Source: an uncultured Eubacteriales bacterium | GTDB lineage: Bacteria; Bacillota; Clostridia; Peptostreptococcales; Anaerovoracaceae | Assembly (NCBI GenBank): GCA_910583765.1 | Contig: CAJTYS010000046.1 | Coordinates: 1 to 29,111 of the forward strand | Reading direction: 5' to 3' | Length of the DNA stretch: 29,111 bases | In this document: piece after piece, positions 15,763 through 23,461 of the stretch | Position numbering within the stretch: position 1 is the stretch's first letter | How the letters are laid out: each line of letters starts with the position of its first letter | The notes under the pieces: generated by a model | Told to the model about the DNA's origin: nothing | Databases searched by the model: none | What the model saw: only the letters and a program-made list of their open reading frames with translations | Made by a program: the position numbers and the translations under genes

Positions 15763-16843
15763 CAGAGAATTCCCCATGATTTGTCAATAATTCGATGCCA
15801 TTAAAAATCATTGCTGCCAAATCGATTTGATCTTGGAAATATCCAGCCTCTGAATAGGCATGGTCAACCAGTTCCTGGATCGCATTTTGACTGATTGTTG
15901 GCAGAGAGACTTTGATCTGCTCTTCTTTCAGAAATTTTAGAAACATTCTCATGACACCAGAATTTCTGTCTAGAGATAGATTGCTATTTGCCAATAGGCT
16001 GTTATTATTGTCATAGTTTGGCGCCAGCTTTACGATCTCACCAGTCTGTCGATCTGTCAAAATGCCATAATTTTTCGTATGGCGGTCGAAATTTTCGCAA
16101 ATCGCATCTAATACGCAAATGTCAATATACTGATTCGCAAGCTGAGGCGATATCTCACAAAGGGTCCTGTAGTTGTACCCATAATCATCATCTGTGACAA
16201 ATCTCTCGCCTTCCGCATGATCAACCACGATGCTGTCAATATGATGCAGGTTATAGATTTGCCCTGTAAAGCATCTGGACTTTATGAATAGGGGGCCATT
16301 GTTTTCAATGAAATAGTCCGCCATGTCATAGCCCAACGCTTTTCCCATCAGGCAGGTGATGTATTCGGATACGATTTCTTTTACTGGTTCATTTTTATAT
16401 AGCCACCATTCGCCTTGTTCCAGTCTCCATCCCTTTTCCTGCTGTCCAATGTTGGTCAGCTCCGGCGTCCGGGATGCTTTTTTGTTCAGCGCCTGATTGT
16501 CTCTAGCCAGCGCCAGGGAAAAGAAATCGTTTTTTTTGAACACGATGTCTTCGTAACTTCTTGTGTCTCTGCTGTCTTTGACCCAGTAATTGTCTGTGAT
16601 GGTGGCGGCATCAACCTTCATGGCCGTTACATAATCCGAAGCGTTTTTCGACAGGCCTTGGACCGATTTCACAGCCCTGGAATTGGCCCTGGTGGGGTCC
16701 ACTGCCCGTTCCTCGATCCATTTTCTGATATTTCCCCGATAGGTAATATACAAAGGCGCGAGAGCCTTGTTTAAGATGTTGTATTCATACGTGTCGCTGT
16801 CAAACTCGACAACAGGCCGATTTCCTGACATCACATGCATCAT
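15725..16843 (-). CDS. HipA/CtkA-like serine/threonine kinase-fold protein
   Basis: 372 residues. The C-terminal half matches the HipA-type kinase: DAICENFDRHTKNYGIL (247-262, catalytic Asp253 and Asn258) and KLAPNYDNNNSL (272-283, the metal-binding DFG-like region). An upstream WWLYK (146-150) may supply the nucleotide-binding Lys. It lacks the usual HipA N-terminal subdomain sequence and no HipB antitoxin gene is next to it, so it resembles stand-alone CtkA-like kinases more than a toxin-antitoxin system. The ATG sits 3 bases after the stop of the O-antigen-ligase-like gene, suggesting translational coupling. Start may also be the fifth codon (MSGNRP). Substrate unknown. Confidence 0.82.
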   Translation of the reverse strand: MMHVMSGNRPVVEFDSDTYEYNILNKALAPLYITYRGNIRKWIEERAVDPTRANSRAVKSVQGLSKNASDYVTAMKVDAATITDNYWVKDSRDTRSYEDIVFKKNDFFSLALARDNQALNKKASRTPELTNIGQQEKGWRLEQGEWWLYKNEPVKEIVSEYITCLMGKALGYDMADYFIENNGPLFIKSRCFTGQIYNLHHIDSIVVDHAEGERFVTDDDYGYNYRTLCEISPQLANQYIDICVLDAICENFDRHTKNYGILTDRQTGEIVKLAPNYDNNNSLLANSNLSLDRNSGVMRMFLKFLKEEQIKVSLPTISQNAIQELVDHAYSEAGYFQDQIDLAAMIFNGIELLTNHGEFSVTPFPTPAAGTA

Positions 16844-16846
16844 GGC

Positions 16847-18568
16847 TTATTTCCGCTTCTTTCCTGATTTCTTTTTCTTTCCTTTGCCTTTGTTGGAATG
16901 CTTTTTGGTCTCAGAAGGTTTGGTGTTCTGCTTTGACGGCTCCACATATTCCAGCTCCGGATACTTTTGCCTGCGGAAAATCGCTTCCAGAATACCCAGC
17001 AGGATGAAAAGCAGTGGTGTGGAAAACACCTGCGGACTGTTTACTAAACCCTGCAGCAGGGAAGCGCCGATGGCTGCCACGCCTAACAGCAGCAGCGGGT
17101 TCTCTTTCACGCCTTTGAAACAGCGCACCAGATAAGAAAACATCAATCCAAAGTATCCGATGACTCCTGCGATGCCCAAGGTGGAAAGAATGTAAAGGAA
17201 TTCATTATGAGAATCCACTAAAACAGCGCCGCCAAAGTAGTTTTTCACCTCATCTCCCCAGGCGTTTTCAATCATGTACCGATAACAGTTAGGCCCGCAG
17301 CCAAAGAGTTTTTCCGCAAATGACAGCTGAGTCCAGGCACCAGTGGTCTTATGCCAGATAAAGCCTCTGCTGCTGCCAAAAGTATCGTTGATAACCAGCT
17401 TTTGCAGCAGTGGATTTCCCTCTGCCATGGCTGGATTGGAAGTGACTACCGCGACTAAGATGATGCCTGCGATCACTGCCAGGATCAAAAGGCCAAAAAG
17501 CACTAGCCTGGCTCGTTTCAGGATCACATCTGTCCCTTCTGTCCCCAATTCCTGTCCTGCTTTCCTGGAAATCAAGAATGCCCAAACAAAGCCCAATGCG
17601 AAAATCACTAGCAGCCCCCATAAAATGGCGGGATGCAGGATGGTCACAGTCGCTTCCTGATACTGGCTCTTCTGCAGCATCAGATTGGTCACGCCATGAT
17701 TCACTGCAAAGGTGCTGAGATATTGCATGACAAGGAGGCTGGCCAGAAATAGGACCGCAGTCTCACAATAATGTTTGAAATTTTCCACAGAACTCATGCC
17801 AAACCAGAGGAGCAGGGCAAAAGCGCCGGCAACCCCCAAGATCCAGCCTTCACTGGTGGTACTGTACAGCCCCCAGCATCCTATGACCACGAAGAGACCG
17901 TAAAGAATGCGAGAAAGCCGCTCTCTGCTTTGATAAAATAAGGCTAGGCCAATCGGATAAACCAGGCAATCATAGCTGACATTCATATTCACGTTTCCAA
18001 TGGTGGAAATAAAAGTGGCGATCTGAGATTCGTCTAAATCTTTGTGCATGCCCAGAGGATCCAATCCCCAGAAATTCAATACTGCTAGCAGGAAGACAAT
18101 AGCATTGCTGATGAGAAAAATCCACACCAATCCCATACCTGCTTTCAAATGCTTGCCAATCATCAGAATCGCTAATGTGGCTAACAGCCAAAAGATCGCC
18201 GTTGTCCTGCGGCCTGATTCGCCCCAGAAAGCTTCCTGACCATATTCAGTCATGAACGCGGAAATAAATACGACTACAAGAAACAAACCCGCAAAGACCA
18301 GCACATGAATCGGCACAGTCCTTTCAGGGATCACTAGCTGCTTTTCCTTGATGGACTCAATGATGATCTGCATAACCATGAGAAACACAGCGATCACCAG
18401 GAACACAAGCGCTGCGATTTCAAAAAATTTTACTTTGCTGCGCATGATGTCAAAATAATCATCGTGAAAGTATAGTGGAAAGATTCCAATCATAATGGCA
18501 GTAAAGATATATGCCGCCCAGGAAGCCAGCATGTTGAGTCCTGAATCTGCCGCGCTGCTTTTTTTCAT
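16847..18568 (-). CDS. O-antigen ligase/Wzy-type polysaccharide membrane protein
   Basis: 573 residues from the ATG at 18568 (MKKSSAADSG), behind AAAGGA; an upstream TTG would add 31 unlikely residues. About a dozen transmembrane segments are visible. The motif SHNEFLYILSTLGIAGVIGY near the C-terminus is characteristic of the WaaL/Wzy_C family, which joins or polymerises lipid-linked glycans at the outer face of the membrane. The extreme C-terminus is a lysine-rich tail (KGKGKKKKSGKKRK). No glycosyltransferases are nearby, so the glycan (teichoic-type polymer, capsule or protein glycan) is unknown. It precedes the HipA-like gene in an apparent operon. Confidence 0.85.
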   Translation of the reverse strand: MKKSSAADSGLNMLASWAAYIFTAIMIGIFPLYFHDDYFDIMRSKVKFFEIAALVFLVIAVFLMVMQIIIESIKEKQLVIPERTVPIHVLVFAGLFLVVVFISAFMTEYGQEAFWGESGRRTTAIFWLLATLAILMIGKHLKAGMGLVWIFLISNAIVFLLAVLNFWGLDPLGMHKDLDESQIATFISTIGNVNMNVSYDCLVYPIGLALFYQSRERLSRILYGLFVVIGCWGLYSTTSEGWILGVAGAFALLLWFGMSSVENFKHYCETAVLFLASLLVMQYLSTFAVNHGVTNLMLQKSQYQEATVTILHPAILWGLLVIFALGFVWAFLISRKAGQELGTEGTDVILKRARLVLFGLLILAVIAGIILVAVVTSNPAMAEGNPLLQKLVINDTFGSSRGFIWHKTTGAWTQLSFAEKLFGCGPNCYRYMIENAWGDEVKNYFGGAVLVDSHNEFLYILSTLGIAGVIGYFGLMFSYLVRCFKGVKENPLLLLGVAAIGASLLQGLVNSPQVFSTPLLFILLGILEAIFRRQKYPELEYVEPSKQNTKPSETKKHSNKGKGKKKKSGKKRK

Positions 18569-18748
18569 TGTTGTGATGTCCTTTCTGTTTTCATATATTC
18601 GCTGCGAAATCATTGAAGCCCCGTCAATATGGACAAGATCGCATATTTGTATCAATTGCAAAACATTGATTGTGACCCCATTGACGGAATTTCAGCAAAG
18701 TCTGATTTTAGGCAAATTGTCAGCTATGCTCTTATATTCGTTAGAACA
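18569..18748 (-). promoter_or_regulatory. Leader of the O-antigen-ligase-like gene with long-range inverted repeat
   Basis: CCGTCAAT (18621-18628) and ATTGACGG (18680-18687) form an 8-bp inverted repeat 51 bases apart, which could be a leader stem or paired protein sites. No convincing -35/-10 pair was found. Confidence 0.3.
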
Positions 18749-18831
18749 AATTAGGCGGTACTGCTACCGCCTAATTCGTACAAAAGATGTATTCAATTAC
18801 GATCTTATGTGGCTGCCGCATGTTATGCGGC
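18749..18831 (-). terminator. Hairpin pair after the BIG2 protein gene
   Basis: AATTAGGCGGTA (18749-18760) and TACCGCCTAATT (18765-18776) form a perfect 12-bp stem with a 4-nt loop, followed on the minus strand by TTTGTT. A smaller hairpin, GCCGCAT/ATGCGGC (18815-18831), lies between it and the BIG2 stop. The first is the likely terminator. Confidence 0.65.
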
Positions 18832-18852
18832 TTCGCATTCTGCTATGCGCAC

Positions 18853-20331
18853 TTATTTTGTTACAGTGATCTTGCAGGTTGCTTTCTTTCCGTTAGCTGT
18901 TTTTGCAGTAATTGTTACTTTCTTTCCTGCTTTCGCATTCTTCTTAACTGTTACTTTTCCGTTCTTTACAGTAGCGATCTTCTTGTTGCTGGATTTCCAA
19001 GTGATCTTTTCTGTAGCGTTGATCGGATTTCTAGTAACTGTCAGAGTTAACTTCTTACCCTTCTTTACTTTCGCAGTTTTCTTGTTCAGGGTAATCTTCT
19101 TTGTAGTAACTTTCTTGTTGGTTACAGTTACTTTAACAGTTGCTTTCGCACCGCTCTTCATAGTAACAGTGATCGTAGCCTTGCTATTTGTCTTTGCCTT
19201 TTTAGCAGCCTTCAGTGTAATAGTCTGGCCTTTCACTTTCGCTGTTACAACCTTTTTGTTTGAAGATTTAACGGAAGCGATCTTGTCACCCTTAATGTTA
19301 GACGTAGCTTTCAGAGCTTTTGTACTATCGCCTTTCTTCATCTTCAAAGACTTTGCGTTCAGAGTTACCTTAGGCGTAACCTTCTTAGTTACTGTTACTA
19401 CGCAGTTCGCTGTTTTATCGCCAGCTTTTGCTGTGATAGTCGCTGTTCCAGCAGCTACAGCCTTAACCGTACCATCATTAGCAACAGTTGCAGCCTTCGT
19501 ATTGCTGCTAGTCCATGTAACCGTCTTGTTTGTAGCAGTTGCAGGAGCTACTGTCGCAGTCAATTTTTCAGACTTACCTGCCGTCAACTTCAGCGCAGTC
19601 TTGTTCAGTGTAATACCTGTAACTGCAATAACGGTTGGTTCCGGTTCTTTTACTGTTACTGTACATTTACCTTCCTTGCCACCAGCAGTTGCTGTAATAT
19701 CTGTCGTTCCGGTAGCTACAGCCTTAACTGTACCATTCTGATCAACAGTTGCAATCTTTGAATCTTTAGTAGCCCATTCGACATCCGCATTAGCAGCATC
19801 ACTTGGGGCCACTGTTGCTGATAGATTGCCTGTCTTACCTACTTCTAAGTTCAGAGTATCTGGCTTTACAGTAACACTTTCCACTGGTGTAACAGCTGAG
19901 CCTGCAGGATCAGCCTTTTCTACCTGAATTTCAAATGGGGCAGAAATCAGCTTGCCAGCTGACAGGGTAATCGCTACTGTAGCATCAGCATCTGTCACAG
20001 CCGTAACTACTCCTGACTCATTTACTGTCGCAATCTCGTCATCGCTAGAGTTCCACTCCATAGTAGGAATCTCATCTCCAGTAACTTTCACTACACCTTT
20101 CATTTGCGCTGTCGTTTCATCTTTTTTGATGATGGTCGTTTCTGAAGTCGCTGTAGCCGTTACTTCAGCTGCAGACGCATCGGAAAGCGTAACCACATCA
20201 ATGTTAGTCTTATCTGACGTTGCCGCAGAAACCGGGCTAACATAAATCACTGTGAAGCACATAGCTGCTACTGTGATCATTGCAAGGATTCTTTTCCATG
20301 ATCCCTGCAGGTTCACTTTTAATTCTGTCAT
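18853..20331 (-). CDS. Secreted BIG2 (Ig-like) repeat surface protein
   Basis: 492 residues from an ATG seven bases after AGGAGG (20338-20343). A signal peptide occupies about residues 1-36, with a hydrophobic core (ILAMITVAAMCFTVIYV) and cleavage after VSAA. After an acidic Thr/Asp-rich region, four Ig-like units start near residues 148, 238, 320 and 405. They share the pattern VTGITLNKTALKL, WTSSNTKAATV, GTVKAVAAGTATITA. The last two repeats are extremely rich in lysine (KITLNKKTAKVKKGKKLTL). No LPxTG anchor or S-layer homology domain is present. BIG2 repeats occur in adhesins and cell-wall proteins. The basic C-terminal half could hold the protein on anionic wall polymers. Confidence 0.9.
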   Translation of the reverse strand: MTELKVNLQGSWKRILAMITVAAMCFTVIYVSPVSAATSDKTNIDVVTLSDASAAEVTATATSETTIIKKDETTAQMKGVVKVTGDEIPTMEWNSSDDEIATVNESGVVTAVTDADATVAITLSAGKLISAPFEIQVEKADPAGSAVTPVESVTVKPDTLNLEVGKTGNLSATVAPSDAANADVEWATKDSKIATVDQNGTVKAVATGTTDITATAGGKEGKCTVTVKEPEPTVIAVTGITLNKTALKLTAGKSEKLTATVAPATATNKTVTWTSSNTKAATVANDGTVKAVAAGTATITAKAGDKTANCVVTVTKKVTPKVTLNAKSLKMKKGDSTKALKATSNIKGDKIASVKSSNKKVVTAKVKGQTITLKAAKKAKTNSKATITVTMKSGAKATVKVTVTNKKVTTKKITLNKKTAKVKKGKKLTLTVTRNPINATEKITWKSSNKKIATVKNGKVTVKKNAKAGKKVTITAKTANGKKATCKITVTK

Positions 20332-20374
20332 GTTTTTTCCTCCTAAAAAATTTTTTTAAACAACTAACATTTAC

Positions 20375-20403
20375 ATCCTAGCATTTTACCTGGAATTTGT
20401 CCA
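20375..20403 (-). promoter_or_regulatory. Candidate promoter of the BIG2 protein gene
   Basis: On the minus strand TGGACA (20398-20403), 17 bp, TAGGAT (20375-20380). It would give a leader of about 40 bases containing AGGAGG. Confidence 0.5.
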
Positions 20404-20503
20404 TAGGTTTTTTCTCTTTTTTCCATGATTTTATCCAATCGTCACATTTGGGGAGGAATATGTAACGATTCACGGGCTTCATTGTTGATTGGCGATGAAT
20501 GTG

Positions 20504-20561
20504 AAAACAGGAAACAGCCACACGGGGAGTGAAGGATTCCATGGGGCTGTTTCCCTGTTTT
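20504..20561 (-). terminator. Hairpin, probable terminator of the truncated Rpn-like gene
   Basis: AAAACAGGAAACAGCC (20504-20519) pairs with GGCTGTTTCCCTGTTTT (20545-20561) with one bulge and a 25-nt loop. T-runs flank it on the minus strand only weakly. Confidence 0.55.
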
Positions 20562-20640
20562 AAAGCATGTGTTTTTTCTGTTCGTTTATCGTTTATTGCT
20601 TCTGTGCTATTTTGTAGGGCTTATGTGCTGAAGATATCCT

Positions 20641-21048
20641 CTATGCTTCAAGCCCTGCCTGAATTTCTCGGATCTTATTCAGCGGCATGTTCGTCAGTTT
20701 ATGAATTTTTTCTACCTTACAGCCGTCATCCAGCAGATTGATTACGAATTGGCGGTCTTTTTCCTTCGCTTTCGTTCTCTCTTTCTCAGCCTTTTCCCGT
20801 TCCTTTTCTGCCTTGCTCTCAAGGTCCCGTATCTTTTGTTCCGCTTTCTCCCAGGCCTTCTTTTCGCCCCGTTCTTCGCCGATCTCCTCGGCCTCTTCCA
20901 TCCGAATATTCCAGAACTCTTCCCATGTGATATCCATCAGCATGTTGTATGATTCGTTTTTGTCTTCTCCAAATCCGTCATACCCGTGTTTCTTTATTAT
21001 GAGACTTCGCTTTCCTGCCCGCAAAATGTATTCATTTGAAAGTTCCAT
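20641..21048 (-). CDS. Internally deleted Rpn-family paralogue lacking the nuclease core
   Basis: 135 residues. The first 19 (MELSNEYILRAGKRSLIIK) match the N-terminus of the neighbour at 21166-22221, and the last 95 are almost identical to its C-terminal region (YNMLMDITWEEFWN, the EKA/EKER coiled coil, and LLDDGCKVEKIHKLTNMPLN). The roughly 200 residues carrying the nuclease motifs are gone; the junction is near KHG, which occurs in both flanks of the neighbour's missing segment. It keeps a G-rich ribosome binding site and an open frame, so a short coiled-coil product may be made. It could be a decaying duplicate or act as an interacting partner of the full-length protein. Confidence 0.75.
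   Translation of the reverse strand: MELSNEYILRAGKRSLIIKKHGYDGFGEDKNESYNMLMDITWEEFWNIRMEEAEEIGEERGEKKAWEKAEQKIRDLESKAEKEREKAEKERTKAKEKDRQFVINLLDDGCKVEKIHKLTNMPLNKIREIQAGLEA
20657..20949. repeat. Tandem duplication, copy A
   Basis: This segment is nearly identical to 21182-21483. The differences are a 12-base insertion in copy A (GEER codons), a 21-base extra coiled-coil unit in copy B and scattered substitutions. The two copies lie about 530 bases apart in direct orientation. Confidence 0.9.
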
Positions 21049-21165
21049 TTGATTCCCCCCTTTTTTAACCGGCTGTTTACTAAGCTCCTAGTGTCCTACC
21101 TTCTCTCTAAAGTCCAGATTCTATATTATGTTTTAACGAACTTCTGTATGGTTCAGCATGTGGTT

Positions 21166-22221
21166 CTACGCATTCAGCTTAGCCTGAATTTCTCGGATCT
21201 TATTCAGCGGCATGTTCGTCAGTTTATGAATTTTTTCTACCTCGCAGCCGTCATCCAGCAGATTGATTACGAGTTGGCGTTCTTTTTCCTCCGCTTTCGT
21301 TCTCTCATTCTCGGCCTTAGTTCTCTCTTTCTCAGCCTTTTCCCGTTCCTTTTCTGCCTTGCTCTCAAGGTCCCGTATCTTTTGTTCTGCTTTCTCCCAG
21401 GCCTTCTTTTCGCCGATCTCCTCGGCCTCTTCCATCCGAATATTCCAGAACTCTTCCCATGTGATATCCATCAGCATGTTGTACACCTCGCTTCCGTGTT
21501 TCCTCAAAAAATCTTCCAATATCCCATCTTTGATGCAGCTTTCCACGCTGGTCCGGATCGCTTCGTCTCGATCCACCTTTTCCCCATTTGTCTCGGCTTG
21601 CTTCATATGCCCTCGCACCCGTTCTACGAATTGGGCGTATTGATTCAGGAGCGGACTGCGTTCCAGGATTGGATGTTGCTTGTGGTAGTTGATATTGATG
21701 ACCTTCAGGGACATGGCCATCATGGACTTGATCTCACGTGCCGGGAACGCATCGGACAGCCATTGGGTGGTTTCCAGGGGCCTGTCCCGAAGCCCGTTGT
21801 ACAGAACATAAAAACGTGGGATCGGGATTTCACATCGTTTCTCCCGATGCAGGGCTTTAGCCGGAAGGATCTTTTCATAGGTCCGCCCCAGATAAACCAA
21901 ATCCCGAAGGGGCATGTTTTCGTTCCAGGTGGACATGTGTTCCACGATAGACAAGACCGCAGAGTCGTATTGGAAAGCCAAATCATTGCGGCTGCGCTTG
22001 TAGAGCGCTCCCTCCAGCGCGTCAATCTCTATCTTTTCAGCTTCCGCCCAGTTCGTTTCTTCCAAGGCATTGAGCAGTTCCAATGCCGCCTTTTCCTCGC
22101 CGAACAACAGACGAAACATGCCATCCTTGAATTCCCGATTGCTGTGGTACGCTGCTTCATTTTCTTTGATTATAAGGCTTCGATTCCCTGCTTGCAATAT
22201 ATAATCATCTAAAAGTTTCAT
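21166..22221 (-). CDS. Rpn/YhgA-like PD-(D/E)XK nuclease-family protein
   Basis: 351 residues from the ATG at 22221, six bases after AGGAG; its paralogue starts at the same point, supporting this choice over 22257. The nuclease-like domain has EFKDGMFRLLFG, RSRNDLAFQYDSAVLSIVEH and STWNENMPLRDLVYLGRTYE. In this family the segment is usually E-H-Q-S-T; here it is EHMST, so the third position of the E-x-Q/K pair is Met. The C-terminal part is a highly charged coiled coil (EKAEKERTKAENERTKAEEK) and an HTH-like tail. Rpn proteins are recombination-promoting nucleases in E. coli. Activity here is doubtful given the substitution. Confidence 0.85.
   Translation of the reverse strand: MKLLDDYILQAGNRSLIIKENEAAYHSNREFKDGMFRLLFGEEKAALELLNALEETNWAEAEKIEIDALEGALYKRSRNDLAFQYDSAVLSIVEHMSTWNENMPLRDLVYLGRTYEKILPAKALHREKRCEIPIPRFYVLYNGLRDRPLETTQWLSDAFPAREIKSMMAMSLKVININYHKQHPILERSPLLNQYAQFVERVRGHMKQAETNGEKVDRDEAIRTSVESCIKDGILEDFLRKHGSEVYNMLMDITWEEFWNIRMEEAEEIGEKKAWEKAEQKIRDLESKAEKEREKAEKERTKAENERTKAEEKERQLVINLLDDGCEVEKIHKLTNMPLNKIREIQAKLNA
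21182..21483. repeat. Tandem duplication, copy B
   Basis: Partner of 20657-20949, lying within the full-length Rpn-family gene. Confidence 0.9.
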
Positions 22222-22379
22222 TTTTATCTCCTGTAGGATATTCTTTTTGCTATTCATCTTATGGTGCGACTCTTTCCTGGAAATATTGCTTTGACTGTGA
22301 TCTAACCAGATTTCGTATGTCTTGACGCAAAAATCCCTTCAATTTGTTTTACGATTTCACTGTTCCAATGAACATGCTC

Positions 22380-22408
22380 ATTATACCACAGCAAGGATCG
22401 ATTGTAAA
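22380..22408 (-). promoter_or_regulatory. Strong sigma-A promoter of the full-length Rpn-family gene
   Basis: On the minus strand TTTACA (22403-22408), 17 bp, TATAAT (22380-22385). It predicts a leader of about 150 bases. Confidence 0.75.
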
Positions 22409-22620
22409 TATTTATCAGTTATTTTTTTCAATTTTTTATTGTTTTTTCCTAAACATGCATTATATTGATCCTATCATTACGATTTTATTATGGATGCATT
22501 TAAGATGACTTGAAAGTGGAACAAGCCTTGAACAGAAAGAAAATGGCTAGGGCATTTAGACGATCAGCTAGAAAACCATTACCGAACCCCCATATGAACG
22601 CAGTTTAAAAGTAAAATGAA
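22409..22620. other. A+T-rich intergenic stretch without a gene
   Basis: No open frame with a start signal, hairpin or known RNA was recognised between the Rpn promoter and the ABC operon terminator; long T-runs near 22425-22450 are only composition. Confidence 0.5.
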
Positions 22621-22654
22621 AAACCGTGACACATTGATATGCGATTCACGGTTT
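22621..22654 (-). terminator. Terminator of the ABC transporter operon
   Basis: AAACCGTGA (22621-22629) pairs with TCACGGTTT (22646-22654). On the minus strand the stem is followed by a T-rich tail (GGTTTTTCATTTTAC), about 90 bases after the permease stop. Confidence 0.75.
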
Positions 22655-22741
22655 CCCTCTTTGTTTATCCAAGATGAAGTTGTGTTTTCAAGGCTTCCTA
22701 ACAACAACATCAGTGCCTAAAGCCCTCTCCATGCGCAAATA

Positions 22742-23461
22742 TCAATTATCCACGCCTTTTTTCCGAAACAGCGTCACAAAGGCTGCTCCTGCTACAATGA
22801 TCCAGGCGATTACCACTATAGCGGCCAGCAATGTGTCTGTCGATGCCAGATCCCCTGTGGTCAAGTTGGAAACGATCTGCACCATGGCATGGCAAGGGGT
22901 GAAATCTGCTATGATCCCTGCGATTTTATTCAGGTCAGCGAAAATCGTGGGCAGCAGGAACACTAGCATAAGGGGGATCTCATAAACGCCCGCTGTCATC
23001 TGATCCCTTGCCGCCAGCCCTACTGCGGCTCCCAGCACGATGACAGGAAACGCGCACACCACGGTGATCACGATAAACGCTGGCAGCCAGGCGATTTTCA
23101 CACTCATGATAAAGAAAATCAGCAGATTGGTGATCAGCATGAAGCTGCTGGTGACCAGCAATTTGGACACGCAAAATTCAAGACCGCTGACATTGGACAG
23201 CATCAAAGTCCGCAGCGTGTGTTTTTCTTTTTCCTCCGCGATGGACGTGGCCGGAATCATCACGGCCCCCATGGTTAGATTCAAAGCCAGGATCAAACTC
23301 AGCAAGTACCCTTCCGGCATAGGCAGCTCACTGAACAAATATTTGTACAGGACAGCGAAGAACACCGGTATGACGCAGCTGATGGAGATGGATACGTTTT
23401 TCAGGATATCAAGAAAATCCTTTTTGTATAAAACTCCTATTTTTCTCATTGAAACATCCAT
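22742..23461 (-). CDS. ABC-2-type transporter permease
   Basis: 240 residues from an ATG that overlaps the ATPase stop by one base (TAATG), which shows translational coupling. Six hydrophobic segments are visible, with the ABC-2-like cytoplasmic stretch SIAEEKEKHTLRTLMLSNVS between helices 2 and 3. This is the pattern of exporters of the CcmA/NatA-NatB or bacteriocin/antibiotic type. No biosynthetic or immunity gene is adjacent, so the cargo is unknown. It forms a two-gene exporter with the ATPase. Confidence 0.9.
   Translation of the reverse strand: MDVSMRKIGVLYKKDFLDILKNVSISISCVIPVFFAVLYKYLFSELPMPEGYLLSLILALNLTMGAVMIPATSIAEEKEKHTLRTLMLSNVSGLEFCVSKLLVTSSFMLITNLLIFFIMSVKIAWLPAFIVITVVCAFPVIVLGAAVGLAARDQMTAGVYEIPLMLVFLLPTIFADLNKIAGIIADFTPCHAMVQIVSNLTTGDLASTDTLLAAIVVIAWIIVAGAAFVTLFRKKGVDN

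Larger units (their letters stand above)
20332..20640 (-). other. Intergenic region upstream of the BIG2 gene: promoter and terminator only
   Basis: About 310 bases with no gene. It contains the BIG2 promoter candidate (20375-20403) and a hairpin (20504-20561) that would end transcripts from the truncated Rpn-like gene. Confidence 0.6.

Noticed and set aside
15725..16843. HipBA toxin-antitoxin system
   Set aside because: No HipB-like small helix-turn-helix gene is adjacent; the upstream gene is a polytopic membrane protein.
18809..19741. 310-codon hydrophobic plus-strand frame
   Set aside because: Antisense of the Lys/Thr-rich BIG2 repeats; antisense of AAR/ACN codons gives Phe/Val/Leu and mimics membrane segments.
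18853..20331. CRISPR-like or tandem DNA repeats
   Set aside because: The periodicity is at protein level (BIG2 domains of about 85 residues), not exact DNA repeats with spacers.
21049..22212. 387-codon plus-strand frame
   Set aside because: Antisense shadow of the Rpn-family gene at 21166-22221; composition reflects codon bias of the minus-strand gene.
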